DNA of 64,000 bases from Luteolibacter sp. SL250 (GTDB lineage: Bacteria; Verrucomicrobiota; Verrucomicrobiia; Verrucomicrobiales; Akkermansiaceae), in assembly GCF_026625605.1 (NCBI RefSeq), contig NZ_CP113054.1, forward strand, positions 3,224,001 through 3,288,000. The letters are read 5' to 3'. How positions within the stretch are numbered: the stretch's first letter is position 1; each line of letters begins with the position of its first letter. The notes beneath the pieces are model-generated. The model was not told the DNA's origin. It ran no database searches and saw nothing but the letters and a program-made list of their open reading frames with translations. The position numbers and the translations under genes were made by a program. Shown here piece after piece: positions 1 through 8,117 of the stretch.

Positions 1-1
1 C

Positions 2-770
2 GTCGCAGGCTCCGCCGTTTCCATTGAATGGACCGGTCCCAACCACAAAGGCGACTTCATCACCATCGTCCCCAAGGCAACCAAGGATGGCGAATACGAG
101 AAATGGACCTACACCCGCGGCAACTCCCCCCTCAATGTCATCGCAACCAGCACCCCGGGTGACTCGGAGATCCGTTACATGAACGAGCAAGGGAATATCG
201 TCCTTGCGCGCCATCCCATCCAGATCGTCAAAGGTGCAGTCACCCTCAAAGCCCCCGCCGAAGCGGTTGCAGGTTCCCCCGTTAGCATCGAATGGACCGG
301 CCCCAACAACAAAGGCGACTTCATCACCATCGTCCCAACCTCGGTCAAAGACGGTCATTACCAGAAATGGTCATACACCAGCGACGGATCCCCCACCACC
401 ATCGCCGCCACCCACACCCCTGGCCCCGCCGAAATCCGCTACATGAACGAGGATGGCAACAAAGTCCTCTTCCGCTCCCCCATCATGATCAACGCCGCGG
501 TCATCAGCCTCAAAGCGTCCCCTCAAGCCGTCGCTGGACAAGCCGTCGCCATCGAATGGACCGGTCCCAACAACAAGGGCGACTTCATCACCATCGTCCC
601 CAAAGCAACCGAGGATGGCGGATATGAGGATTATATCTACACCAGCAAGAGCAGCCCCTCCAGCGTCACCGCCACTGAAACCGCAGGCCCAGCCGAGATC
701 CGCTACATGAACGAGGACGGCAACATCGTCCTCGCACGCATTCCCATCACTCTCATCGAGCCGGAGAAAA
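2..770 (+). repeat. Three tandem 264-bp coding repeats
   Basis: The codons for V-A-G that open the repeat core start at 2, 266 and 530, giving an exact period of 264 bp (88 codons). Copies are highly similar at the protein level, which suggests recent duplication or ongoing homogenisation. Confidence 0.9.
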
Positions 771-781
771 AGCAGGAGTGA
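2..781 (+). CDS. Repeat protein with 88-residue WTGP modules (5' end outside window)
   Basis: The reading frame is open from base 2, so the start lies upstream. The visible 259 residues are three copies of an 88-residue module carrying the motifs IEWTGPNNKGDFITIVPK and AEIRYMNEDGN. Modules of the WTGP...GDFITIVP type are known to me from the C-termini of von Willebrand factor A domain proteins in many Gram-negative bacteria, and they look like beta-sandwich domains. The missing N-terminus could therefore carry a vWA domain, but that is inference. The protein ends in a short charged tail (EPEKKQE). No membrane segment is visible in this part. The function is unknown; a surface or periplasmic binding role is plausible. 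The next gene follows 77 bases downstream on the same strand. Confidence 0.85.
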   Translation, partial: VAGSAVSIEWTGPNHKGDFITIVPKATKDGEYEKWTYTRGNSPLNVIATSTPGDSEIRYMNEQGNIVLARHPIQIVKGAVTLKAPAEAVAGSPVSIEWTGPNNKGDFITIVPTSVKDGHYQKWSYTSDGSPTTIAATHTPGPAEIRYMNEDGNKVLFRSPIMINAAVISLKASPQAVAGQAVAIEWTGPNNKGDFITIVPKATEDGGYEDYIYTSKSSPSSVTATETAGPAEIRYMNEDGNIVLARIPITLIEPEKKQE

Positions 782-858
782 TCCCCTGCTGCCGGGACCG
801 GCATGTTCCGATCCAGCCGCTTGATGAATGTCCGGCGGCTGCCTAGGGTCTTTCCCGG

Positions 859-1635
859 ATGATCTGGGAAAAGCTCAAGGAATGGATGGGGGGAGGCGAA
901 GACGGAAATGGTGAATTTCAGCCGGAATGGATCACTCTGCTGGAAAAGAACCTCCCCCTCTACAAGCGGCTGCCGGATGAGATGAGACAGCACCTGCACG
1001 AACGCATCGCCCGCTTTGTGGAGTCCGTGCGCTTCGAGGGCTGCAACGGCCTGGATGTCACGGATGATATGATCCTGACCGTGGCGGCCCAGGCCTGCCT
1101 GCTGGTCATCCACCGCGACGGCGTCCCATATCCCGGACTGCGGACGGTCTATCTCTATCCCAGCACCTTCAGTTCCATCCACAAGAGCGTGGACGCCATG
1201 GGGGTGGTCACGGAGGGCCGGGTCCACCGGTTGGGCGAATCCTGGGAAACCGGAACCATCATCCTGTCATGGGATTCGGTCGAACAGGGCGCGCGGGACA
1301 TCCGTGATGGGAGCAACGTCACGTTCCATGAGTTCGCCCATCAACTGGACCATGAAGACGGACCGACCGACGGTGCCCCCGGACTTGCCAGCCGTGCGGC
1401 CTACCGTTCATGGGCCCGTGTTTTCTCCGAAAGCTACGCTGATTTCCAGGAACTCACCGAACGTGGGCGGAAAACCGTGATGGATGCCTACGGAGCCACC
1501 AGCCCCGCGGAATTCTTCGCCGTGGCCACGGAGACATTCTTCGAGAAACCGCGGCAGCTCTCCGGGAAACAGCCCGAACTCTATGAGGAGCTGGTAGGCT
1601 ACTACGGACTGGATCCACGGGAGTGGCTCCCGTGA
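859..1635 (+). CDS. mtfA: MtfA-type zinc metallopeptidase (M90 family)
   Basis: This 258-residue protein matches the M90/MtfA family in length and layout. It has the zinc-binding HExxH helix as HEFAHQLDHEDG (H157, E158, H161). A downstream glutamate in the segment FAVATETFFEKP (about residue 225) is the expected third zinc ligand. In E. coli, MtfA is a cytosolic aminopeptidase that binds the repressor Mlc and so influences the glucose phosphotransferase system. Whether a Mlc partner exists here cannot be seen, and similar proteins in other phyla may have other partners. There is no signal peptide. The start chosen is the first ATG of the conserved frame; no strong ribosome-binding site precedes it. 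It stands alone between the repeat protein and the antiporter gene. Confidence 0.88.
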   Translation: MIWEKLKEWMGGGEDGNGEFQPEWITLLEKNLPLYKRLPDEMRQHLHERIARFVESVRFEGCNGLDVTDDMILTVAAQACLLVIHRDGVPYPGLRTVYLYPSTFSSIHKSVDAMGVVTEGRVHRLGESWETGTIILSWDSVEQGARDIRDGSNVTFHEFAHQLDHEDGPTDGAPGLASRAAYRSWARVFSESYADFQELTERGRKTVMDAYGATSPAEFFAVATETFFEKPRQLSGKQPELYEELVGYYGLDPREWLP

Positions 1636-1882
1636 TCCACCATCATCCTGCGGATGATCCCGGGATCCGCCCAAACAGTCGTTTCGTCCGAAATCCGGAT
1701 GCAGATGCAAACTCTGTCAGACCCCGGAAAATCAGCGGCGACAATCCCGTGCAGCCGTGGATCTCCGGATCAATGCCCACGCTGCAACCCAGCCCCATCA
1801 AGCATCCTCCAATCTAACAGTTAGATGGAAGTCGTCGGAAAATATTGGAAAATCCTGGAAAATTGATTTACCGGGAGCGGAG

Positions 1883-3709
1883 ATGCACGATGTCGCCCTC
1901 ATTTCAAACTTCATCTCCTCCTCCGGCTTTCTAGGTGCGGCGATCCACAACATCGACCTGATCCTGACGATCACGGGAGGTCTGGGTGCCGCGCTGCTTC
2001 TGGGCTATCTTTCCCACCGCATCGGACTTTCCCCCATCGTGGGCTATCTGTTGGCGGGCATCGTTGTGAGTCCGCACACACCTGGCTTCGTCGCGAACGA
2101 AGGGATGGCGAAGCAGTTGGCCGAGATCGGGGTGATCCTGCTGATGTTCGGCGTGGGCCTGCACTTCCATTTCAAGGAGCTGCTGGCGGTAAAGCGGATC
2201 GCCATCCCCGGGGCTGTCGTGCAGAGCGCTGCGGCGACCCTCCTGAGCATGTTCATCATGCACGCGTGGGGCATGACCTGGACGCAGGGCGCGGTGTTCG
2301 GTATGGCCATCGCGGTGGCCAGTACCGTGGTCCTCACCCGCATCCTGGTGGACAACAACCACCTGCACACCCCCATCGGCCACGTGGCGATCGGCTGGCT
2401 GGTGGTGGAGGACATTTTCACGGTCTTCGTACTGGTGCTCATCCCCGCCATCTTCGGCGGCGGGGCGGATGCGGAGCTGAACGGCGGCGCCGTGGCCGTG
2501 GCGCTGCTCTGGACGACGGTGAAGATCGTCGCATTGGTCGCCGTCGTGTTCTTCGTCGGTGGCTGGGCGGTTCCCAGGATCCTCACACTCATCGCCCGCA
2601 CGCGCTCCCGGGAGCTTTTCACCCTGGGTGTGCTGGTGCTGGCGCTGGGCATCGCCGTGGGTTCCGCGAAGCTGTTCGGTGTCTCGATGGAGCTGGGCGC
2701 CTTCCTCGCCGGGATGGTGGTGGGACGCTCCGATTTCAGCAACCGGGCCGCCACCGACGCGCTGCCGATGAAGGATGCCTTCGCGGTCCTGTTCTTCGTT
2801 TCCGTCGGCATGCTGTTCGACTATCATATCCTCGTCCAGAGCCCGTGGATGGTGCTGGCCACCGTGGCCATCGTCATGGTTGGCAAGCCGCTGGCCGCCA
2901 TCATCATCACCGTGGTGTTGCGCTATCCCTCCCGCACTGCGCTGGCCGTGGGTGCCGTGCTCTCCCAGATCGGCGAGTTCTCGTTCATCGTCGGCACCAT
3001 GGCCATGCAGTATGAGCTGATCGATGGCCGCGCGTTCAACGTGCTGGTCGCCACCGCCATCATCTCCATCACACTGGCCCCCCTCCTCTACCGTGCGGTG
3101 GATCCCATCGAGGCCGCGCTGGCAAAGCGTCCGAGACTCTGGGCCATGTTGAACCGGAACCCTGCGGTGGGCAAGAAACCGAAGTTCGATCCCCAGCATG
3201 ATTCCCTCCGCAAGGCGATCGTCGTCGGATACGGCCCGGTCGGCCAGACCGTGGTGCGCCTGCTGACCGACAACGGCTTCTCCCCGGTCGTGGTGGAAAT
3301 GAATGTGGACACGGTGCAACGCCTCAGGGCGGAGGGCATCGCCGCGGTCTACGGAGATGCCGGCCATGCCGAAACGCTCAAGACCGCAGGTGCGGACGAA
3401 GCACAGATCCTGATCCTGAGCGCCTCCAGCGTGCAGGCTGCCAAAGAGCTGATCCGGGAGGCACGTCGCCTCAATCCCAACGTCCGCGTGATCGCCCGCA
3501 CCTCCTACCTACGTGAAGCGGAGACCCTGGCCGCAGTTGGTGCGGACAGCGTCTTCACTGGCGAAGGGGAGGTCGCCCTTTCCATGACCGAGAACATTCT
3601 CGAGAGTTTCGGCGCAACACCAGAGCAGATCGACCGGGAACGCGAACGTATCCGCCGCGAGTTCTCCCGCGACGAGCTGGCGGATGCCGGACCCATGCCA
3701 ACACATTAA
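1883..3709 (+). CDS. ybaL: YbaL-type monovalent cation:proton antiporter with RCK domain
   Basis: The 608-residue product has an N-terminal membrane domain of about 12 hydrophobic helices of the CPA2 Na+/H+ exchanger type. Motifs include SPIVGYLLAGIVVSP and EIGVILLMFGVGLHF, which closely resemble E. coli YbaL. From about residue 443 it carries a TrkA-N/RCK nucleotide-binding domain with the Rossmann motif VVGYGPVGQTVV. The family exchanges K+ or Na+ for protons across the inner membrane, and the RCK domain gates transport. The ATG at 1883 was preferred over an in-frame ATG at 1757 because it follows a GGGAGCGGAG ribosome-binding sequence and gives the normal family N-terminus. A factor-independent terminator follows 50 bases after the stop, so the gene is probably monocistronic. 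Confidence 0.92.
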   Translation: MHDVALISNFISSSGFLGAAIHNIDLILTITGGLGAALLLGYLSHRIGLSPIVGYLLAGIVVSPHTPGFVANEGMAKQLAEIGVILLMFGVGLHFHFKELLAVKRIAIPGAVVQSAAATLLSMFIMHAWGMTWTQGAVFGMAIAVASTVVLTRILVDNNHLHTPIGHVAIGWLVVEDIFTVFVLVLIPAIFGGGADAELNGGAVAVALLWTTVKIVALVAVVFFVGGWAVPRILTLIARTRSRELFTLGVLVLALGIAVGSAKLFGVSMELGAFLAGMVVGRSDFSNRAATDALPMKDAFAVLFFVSVGMLFDYHILVQSPWMVLATVAIVMVGKPLAAIIITVVLRYPSRTALAVGAVLSQIGEFSFIVGTMAMQYELIDGRAFNVLVATAIISITLAPLLYRAVDPIEAALAKRPRLWAMLNRNPAVGKKPKFDPQHDSLRKAIVVGYGPVGQTVVRLLTDNGFSPVVVEMNVDTVQRLRAEGIAAVYGDAGHAETLKTAGADEAQILILSASSVQAAKELIREARRLNPNVRVIARTSYLREAETLAAVGADSVFTGEGEVALSMTENILESFGATPEQIDRERERIRREFSRDELADAGPMPTH

Positions 3710-3760
3710 CGGCGCAACGCCGACGCCTTGCGTTCTGCAATGAGCGCCTACAACTTGCAG

Positions 3761-3791
3761 CGGAAGCTTCCACAAGGGGGCTTCCGTTTTT
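3761..3791 (+). terminator. Rho-independent terminator after ybaL
   Basis: A 7-bp perfect stem CGGAAGC/GCTTCCG (3761-3767 with 3780-3786) is followed directly by TTTTTC. Confidence 0.75.
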
Positions 3792-3867
3792 CACATTAAA
3801 CATTGAATACCAGTGATTTAAAAATCCCATAATCGCTGGCGTGGGCCCTGCGAATGGGAAAGCACCA

Positions 3868-3966
3868 ATGATTCGCAATCAAACCATGGAGATCCTGGGC
3901 TGGATGGCGGCGATCGCCATCGTTGCCGCCATCGCGTGGCTGCAACGCGCCCAAGCCGGATTTTGA
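3868..3966 (+). CDS. Possible 32-residue single-pass membrane peptide
   Basis: The ATG at 3868 opens a 32-codon frame ending at TGA 3964-3966. The product has a short polar N-terminus (MIRNQTMEILG), one hydrophobic stretch (WMAAIAIVAAIAWL) and a positively charged tail (QRAQAGF), as expected for one membrane span. A purine-rich GGGAAAG lies 6 bases upstream. It is placed between two terminators and 19 bases ahead of an 83-codon ORF, so the two may share a transcript. No family was recognised. It could be a small membrane protein or a chance ORF in GC-rich DNA. Confidence 0.4.
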   Translation: MIRNQTMEILGWMAAIAIVAAIAWLQRAQAGF

Positions 3967-3985
3967 ACGATAACACCGATCCATT

Positions 3986-4237
3986 ATGAACCACATCCAC
4001 TTTCTCACCGATCTCGAACTAACTTCCGAGGAAAAGTCCCGTGCGCTGAAAGGACACATCCTCCGCACGGCCGCCGCCAACTGCCGGGATGGGGAGCGCA
4101 AGCTTCCCATGGAGATGGTTCGGATCGAGAACATGATGAAAGACCACAATATCTTCCACCTGATACCCGTAAACGATGAGGCCGTAATGGAGCGCCGCAT
4201 GTTCTCCTCCGCAATCGCTGGCAAGCGGAGAGCCTGA
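3986..4237 (+). CDS. Hypothetical protein, 83 residues
   Basis: A short, charged, soluble protein without signal peptide or membrane segment. It contains HFLTDLELTSEEKSRALKGH and a methionine-rich helical middle (EMVRIENMMKDHNIF). I do not recognise the family. The gene is followed 35 bases later by a strong terminator and preceded by a 32-codon ORF that may be in the same transcript. The IS630-type element lies immediately downstream of the terminator, so the insertion left this unit intact. No ribosome-binding site is obvious before the ATG. The balanced amino-acid composition and the flanking terminator support a real gene. Confidence 0.6.
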   Translation: MNHIHFLTDLELTSEEKSRALKGHILRTAAANCRDGERKLPMEMVRIENMMKDHNIFHLIPVNDEAVMERRMFSSAIAGKRRA

Positions 4238-4272
4238 TACCACAGCACCATTGCCCCCATCTTTACCCAAAG

Positions 4273-4301
4273 GCGGACCTTCTCAGAGGGTCCGCTTTTT
4301 T
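4273..4301 (+). terminator. Rho-independent terminator
   Basis: The stem GCGGACC/GGTCCGC (4273-4279 with 4289-4295) has a 9-base loop and is followed by TTTTTT. It ends the small unit at 3868-4237. Confidence 0.85.
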
Positions 4302-4320
4302 CGTTACAGTAAACGCCCAC

Positions 4321-4348
4321 TAGAGCATTTTAAATAATATTGTAGCCG
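4321..4348 (+). repeat. Left terminal inverted repeat of the IS630 element
   Basis: Bases 4321-4337 are the perfect reverse complement of 5307-5323. After four mismatches, GTAGCCG (4342-4348) again pairs with 5296-5302. Confidence 0.9.
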
Positions 4349-4376
4349 TTTCAGGATTTGTTGCTATCCTTGCCTT

Positions 4377-5314
4377 ATGGCAACGATCTCGGTCGATCTC
4401 CGGCAGCGCATCCTCAAGGCTTATGATCGTGGCGATGTCAGCCGCGGACAGGTGGCCAGCCGCTTTGAAGTGTCACTGGGCATGGTCAAAAAGCTGCTCC
4501 AGCAGCGGAGCCGTCTCGGCGACATCTCCCCGCTCCATCACCGCAGCGGCCGCAAACCCATCATCCTCGATTCCCACCGCCGTGAGATGCGCCTCCTCCT
4601 GGCTGATCAACCCGATCTCACCCTTGAGGAGATCCGCGCCCGCCTCGGTCTGGAATGCACCATCCAGGCCATCCATTACGTGCTGGCTGACATGGGGCTG
4701 ACATATAAAAAAAGACGCTCCGCGCCGCCGAGCAATCCCGGCCGGACGTCGCCCGCAGCCGCCGGATCTGGCGCAAAATCCAAGGAGGATTTGAACCTTC
4801 CCGCCTCGTCTTCCTCGACGAATCGGCGGCGAAAACGAATATGACCCGTTTGCGCGGCCGCTCTCCGCGCGGAAAACGCCTTCATGCCAGCGCCCCGTGC
4901 GGCCGTTGGAGGACCACGACGATGATCGGTTCGATCCGGCAGGACGGCAGCACCGCCTGTATGACGGTTGAAGGAGCCCTCAACGCGGAGGTGTTCCGGA
5001 CTTACGTCCGCGAGATCCTGCTGCCCACGCTCGCACCGGGGGATATCCTCGTAATGGACAATCTCAGCGCCCATAAGGATCGTGAGGCCCTCAACCTGCT
5101 GGAGGAAGCAGGCGTGAAGGTGAGATTCCTTCCGGCTTATTCTCCGGATCTCAATCCGATCGAACTGATGTGGAGCAAAGTCAAAGCACTCCTCCGCAAA
5201 GCCGAAGCGCGCACCAATGAAGCGCTTCTCCTGGCAATCGGCGACGCGTTGTCCCGCGTCACCCAAAAGGACGCCGCCCATTGGTTCGCCCACTGCGGCT
5301 ACGGATTTATTTAA
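4377..5314 (+). CDS. IS630-family transposase, two frames joined by a -1 frameshift
   Basis: Frame A (from ATG 4377) encodes a helix-turn-helix N-terminus (SRGQVASRFEVSLGMVKKLL) and the IS630 linker up to GLTYKK. Its own continuation after this is low-complexity and ends at 4844. Frame B, in the -1 phase, resumes the family sequence at the same point and carries the whole catalytic domain: LVFLDES (first D), LVMDNLSAHKD (second D) and DLNPIELMWSKVKA (E), ending at 5314. The switch falls at a run of seven A (4707-4713), a classic slippage site. A full transposase would come from ribosomal -1 frameshifting or transcriptional slippage, as documented for several IS families. A recent inactivating mutation is the alternative. 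The internal ATG at 4841 lies after the first catalytic Asp and cannot start a working enzyme. Confidence 0.85.
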
Positions 5315-5323
5315 AATGCTCTA
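5296..5323 (-). repeat. Right terminal inverted repeat of the IS630 element
   Basis: Partner of 4321-4348. It overlaps the last codons of the transposase, whose stop lies inside the repeat. Confidence 0.9.
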
Positions 5324-5478
5324 ATCTCCTAACTGTCTTATATTGCGACGACTACACAAAACTGCATTCTTATCCACCAAAATTATGCGCATTGTCTCAT
5401 AATTCACCTTCATTGAGCCATTTATAGCGAATATTCGCATTAGACGGCCACCATTCCCGTGCGATCAGGTCCCTTACC

Positions 5479-6078
5479 ATGAACAAGCTGATCGTACCCA
5501 TTACTGTATCCGCCATCGCCCTCGCAGTTCCGGCCTTCGCCGGTGAGCCGAGCCAACCTTACCAACCAGCGCCCGTCGAGGAGTCCCCGATGTGGCAGTG
5601 GTTCGCGGGTGGTTCCGTGAGCTATCTCTTCGAGTATGAGGAGCCGATGTATGCCCTCAATGCCGGAGTGAAATCCCCGTGGAGTCCACTGGGATTCCGC
5701 ACCAGTTTCTTCCTCGAAGGCGGCTTCGTGGAAGACGACAACGAATCCCACATTCCTCTCGGCGTCGGGGGTATTGACTCCGATCTGGAGATCATCCCGG
5801 TGACACTCAACGTTCAGTTCGAGAAAGCCCTCAACGACTGGATCGGCGTGTATTTCGGTGTCGGAGCGGGTGCTTCCTTCACAGACCTCAAGGTGGCTGG
5901 CGCGGGCCATGATCACGACACGGTCTTCACCACACAGGCGTTCGCCGGGGTGAACTTCCAGGTCGGACAGAACTCCGAGATCTACACCGGAGCCCGCTAC
6001 ATCCGCTTCGACGATGCGGACAACTACGATCTGGACAACACGTGGGCTGCGGAAGCCGGCTATCGCTGGAAGTTCTGA
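5479..6078 (+). CDS. Outer-membrane beta-barrel protein
   Basis: The 199-residue product begins with a clean signal peptide (MNKLIVPITVSAIALAVPAFA, cleavage after AFA) followed by a short proline-rich linker. The rest alternates aromatic and polar residues in amphipathic strands (for example VSYLFEYEEPMYALNAG and SEIYTGARYIRFDD) and ends in AGYRWKF. A terminal phenylalanine is the usual BAM-recognition signal of outer-membrane barrels. The length fits a small 8-stranded OmpA/OmpW-like barrel, but no transported substrate can be assigned. The gene is alone, with the IS630 element upstream and a long hairpin just after the stop. Confidence 0.8.
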   Translation: MNKLIVPITVSAIALAVPAFAGEPSQPYQPAPVEESPMWQWFAGGSVSYLFEYEEPMYALNAGVKSPWSPLGFRTSFFLEGGFVEDDNESHIPLGVGGIDSDLEIIPVTLNVQFEKALNDWIGVYFGVGAGASFTDLKVAGAGHDHDTVFTTQAFAGVNFQVGQNSEIYTGARYIRFDDADNYDLDNTWAAEAGYRWKF

Positions 6079-6104
6079 GCCGGGGCACGGACCTCCGTGT
6101 GTGG

Positions 6105-6138
6105 GAATGGCCGTCCGGTTCTCTCCGGATGGCCATTC
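6105..6138 (+). terminator. Strong hairpin after the barrel-protein gene
   Basis: A 14-bp stem (6105-6118 with 6125-6138, one G-U pair) closes a 6-base loop 26 bases after the stop. No T-run follows, so termination may be Rho-assisted or the hairpin may protect the mRNA 3' end. Confidence 0.5.
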
Positions 6139-6246
6139 TCAGTCTAAAGGGAGCGATTCGGTCACGCATGCCTTGTTGACAGATGGGCCGGCCCTTCCCG
6201 TAGAAAGGTATGGACGCGCCTCCCTACGGCGCTGCTCACCTACCTC

Positions 6247-7074
6247 ATGAAACCCTTCGTCTTTCTCTCCTTCCTGCTTTCCGGCATCTTCACCACTTCT
6301 TTCACACAGCATGCCATGGCCGCCGAGCGCGGAAAGCCATTCCACTTCGCCCATCGCGGCGGAGCCTACGAGTTTGAGGAAAATACCCTCACCGCCTTCC
6401 GCAGCAGCTACGAGGCTGGCATCCGCGGCTGCGAGCTGGACATCCGCATGACCAAGGACGGCGAGCTGGTCATCCTTCATGACGACTCCCTCCAGCGCAC
6501 CCACCAGGGTGAGGGACCGGTTGAAAATCTGCAGGCGGAGGAGGCCCGGAAAGTCCTCAGCAAGAAAGGCGGCGAGCCGCTGCCGCTTCTCGCGGATTTC
6601 CTCAAATACTTCGCCGACAAACCCGGCATGTACATCGAGTTCGAGATGAAAACCAGCAACAAGGATCTCTATCCCGACGAAAGGATCGAAGCCTATGCGA
6701 GAAAGATCCATGCCGCCGTCACCGCCAAGATCCCGGAAGGAAGCACCTACGTTTTCACCTCTTTCGATCCCCGCCCGTTGAAGGCGGTGAAGGCGCTCGA
6801 TCCGGACGCTGAGATCATGTTCATCAAGGGAGGACCCCTCACTCCGGAGATCCTGCAGGCGGCCAAGGACATCGGCGCGAAGCGGGTGGCCTGCAAAATG
6901 GAGGGAACAACAAGGCTGGCCGTGAAGGATGCCCAGAAACAGGGCTTCATCGTCACCGGTTGGCCCGGACGCACGATGGAGGATTACTTCCTGGGCCTGG
7001 GGCTGGGGGTGGATGCCATCTGCACGGACATCCCGGTGGAGGTGCAGAAATACATCGAGCGCGCCCGCCAATGA
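6247..7074 (+). CDS. Secreted glycerophosphodiester phosphodiesterase
   Basis: The 275-residue protein has a signal peptide (MKPFVFLSFLLSGIFTTSFT..., cleavage near AMAA) and one GDPD TIM-barrel domain. The diagnostic motifs are present: HRGG with catalytic His-Arg (residues 36-37), EENT, a metal-binding CELDIRMTKDG and LVILHDDSL with the second catalytic His. The family hydrolyses glycerophosphodiesters to glycerol-3-phosphate plus an alcohol, usually with Ca2+ or Mg2+. Export to the periplasm or outside suggests phosphate or lipid-headgroup scavenging. It is smaller than GlpQ (about 350 residues) and nearer UgpQ in size, but the signal peptide argues against the cytosolic UgpQ role. No transporter gene is adjacent. 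Confidence 0.88.
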   Translation: MKPFVFLSFLLSGIFTTSFTQHAMAAERGKPFHFAHRGGAYEFEENTLTAFRSSYEAGIRGCELDIRMTKDGELVILHDDSLQRTHQGEGPVENLQAEEARKVLSKKGGEPLPLLADFLKYFADKPGMYIEFEMKTSNKDLYPDERIEAYARKIHAAVTAKIPEGSTYVFTSFDPRPLKAVKALDPDAEIMFIKGGPLTPEILQAAKDIGAKRVACKMEGTTRLAVKDAQKQGFIVTGWPGRTMEDYFLGLGLGVDAICTDIPVEVQKYIERARQ

Positions 7075-7226
7075 TCGCAGGACCGGTGGCCTCTAACAGA
7101 GTCCATCAGGCATCAAGCCGGATCCTCCACGTGATCGCGTGATATCCGGATGACCGGTTTCGTGACATGGTTCTTTCGTCAGCGCGACGGACTCCCCCCG
7201 ACCGGAACGGTGACAAAATTCCCCCC

Positions 7227-7272
7227 AAAAAGAGATCGGCAGGTGATTCCCCCCACGGCGTCATCTGCCGAT
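7227..7272 (-). terminator. Rho-independent terminator of the giant gene / PEP-CTERM unit
   Basis: Read on the minus strand, a 12-bp stem (7272-7261 with 7246-7235, one G-U pair) is followed by CTCTTTTT. Confidence 0.75.
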
Positions 7273-7279
7273 TTGGTTT

Positions 7280-8083
7280 TCAGGATCCGGTGCCCGTAAC
7301 GCGCCGTCTCCCCAACAGCAATGCCGCTCCTCCCGACAGCCCGAGCAAGGTGGCGGAGGGTTCCGGAACGACCACGCCGAGCGCCACCATGATCGTGTCA
7401 CCGGTGCCCGCAAGGCCATCCGGGACACCTAGCACCAGCCGGGCATTCGTTCCGGAGACAGGGTCGATGCGGAAGAACGCGGCCTTTGATTCACCGGTGG
7501 CACCCGTGACCGTGGACAGCGTGCCGACACCCGCCATCCAGGCGAGATCATCCGACATCCGGGAGATCCCGTTGTCCCAGCCCCAGATTCCCTCCAGCGA
7601 AATCCCCGCCACGGAGGAGTCGGATCGCGCGGAGATGTTCACCCCTGCGGTGCGGGATATGTCGCTGCCGTGGTAGAGATCCCCCACCATCAGCAGGATC
7701 TCACGGTTCTCCGGAATATCGAGCTCGATGGTGTAGCTGGCCGGCCCGCCGGATGGTGCGGCCACCCGGAAAGCGGTCGCGTGCACCAACGCGTTCCCGC
7801 TGAGGCTATCGGTGAATCCCGTGCTTCCCTGCCAGTACTCTCCCGAGAAGGTCCGTGCGGACGGGAACCCGGAAAACACGGTCCCCCTCTGGGTGGCGAG
7901 AGATCCCTCCACCAGTGACGTGCCTGAATCATCCCGCAGGAAAAAGCCGGAGGCGTTGCCAACCGGGGAAAACTCCAGCCAGTCCACCCGCTCCGCACCG
8001 GCGGAGATGAGACAGGTCAGACCAAGGGCGGCGGGTATGGCAAACACCTTGCCATACCGCGGCGATTCGCAGTGTGCATTCAT
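7280..8083 (-). CDS. PEP-CTERM sorting-domain protein
   Basis: The 267-residue product has an N-terminal hydrophobic signal (VFAIPAALGLTCLISAGA). Its C-terminus is typical of PEP-CTERM proteins: VVPEPSATLLG, a hydrophobic helix, then a basic cluster RRRV. In known systems this signal is processed by exosortase during export of surface or extracellular-matrix proteins. The body is probably a beta-sandwich and contains no catalytic motif that I recognise. The start at 8083 was chosen because it gives the signal peptide directly; the frame is open further upstream inside the giant gene. It begins only 34 bases after the stop of the giant gene on the same strand, so the two are probably co-transcribed. 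No exosortase gene lies in this window. Confidence 0.8.
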   Translation of the reverse strand: MNAHCESPRYGKVFAIPAALGLTCLISAGAERVDWLEFSPVGNASGFFLRDDSGTSLVEGSLATQRGTVFSGFPSARTFSGEYWQGSTGFTDSLSGNALVHATAFRVAAPSGGPASYTIELDIPENREILLMVGDLYHGSDISRTAGVNISARSDSSVAGISLEGIWGWDNGISRMSDDLAWMAGVGTLSTVTGATGESKAAFFRIDPVSGTNARLVLGVPDGLAGTGDTIMVALGVVVPEPSATLLGLSGGAALLLGRRRVTGTGS

Positions 8084-8117
8084 GGGGGGATGTTGGGGGG
8101 AGATCTCTTTCGCGGCC

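Larger units (their letters stand above)
4321..5323 (+). mobile_element. IS630-family insertion sequence, apparently complete
   Basis: The element is about 1.0 kb and bounded by TA dinucleotides at 4321-4322 and 5322-5323, as expected for IS630/Tc1-mariner insertion into TA. Its terminal inverted repeats match perfectly over 17 bases (TAGAGCATTTTAAATAA) and partly further inward. It carries one transposase encoded in two overlapping frames. It sits between a terminator and the promoter region of an outer-membrane protein gene and interrupts no recognisable gene. All DDE residues are present, so it may still be active if the frameshift occurs. Confidence 0.9.
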
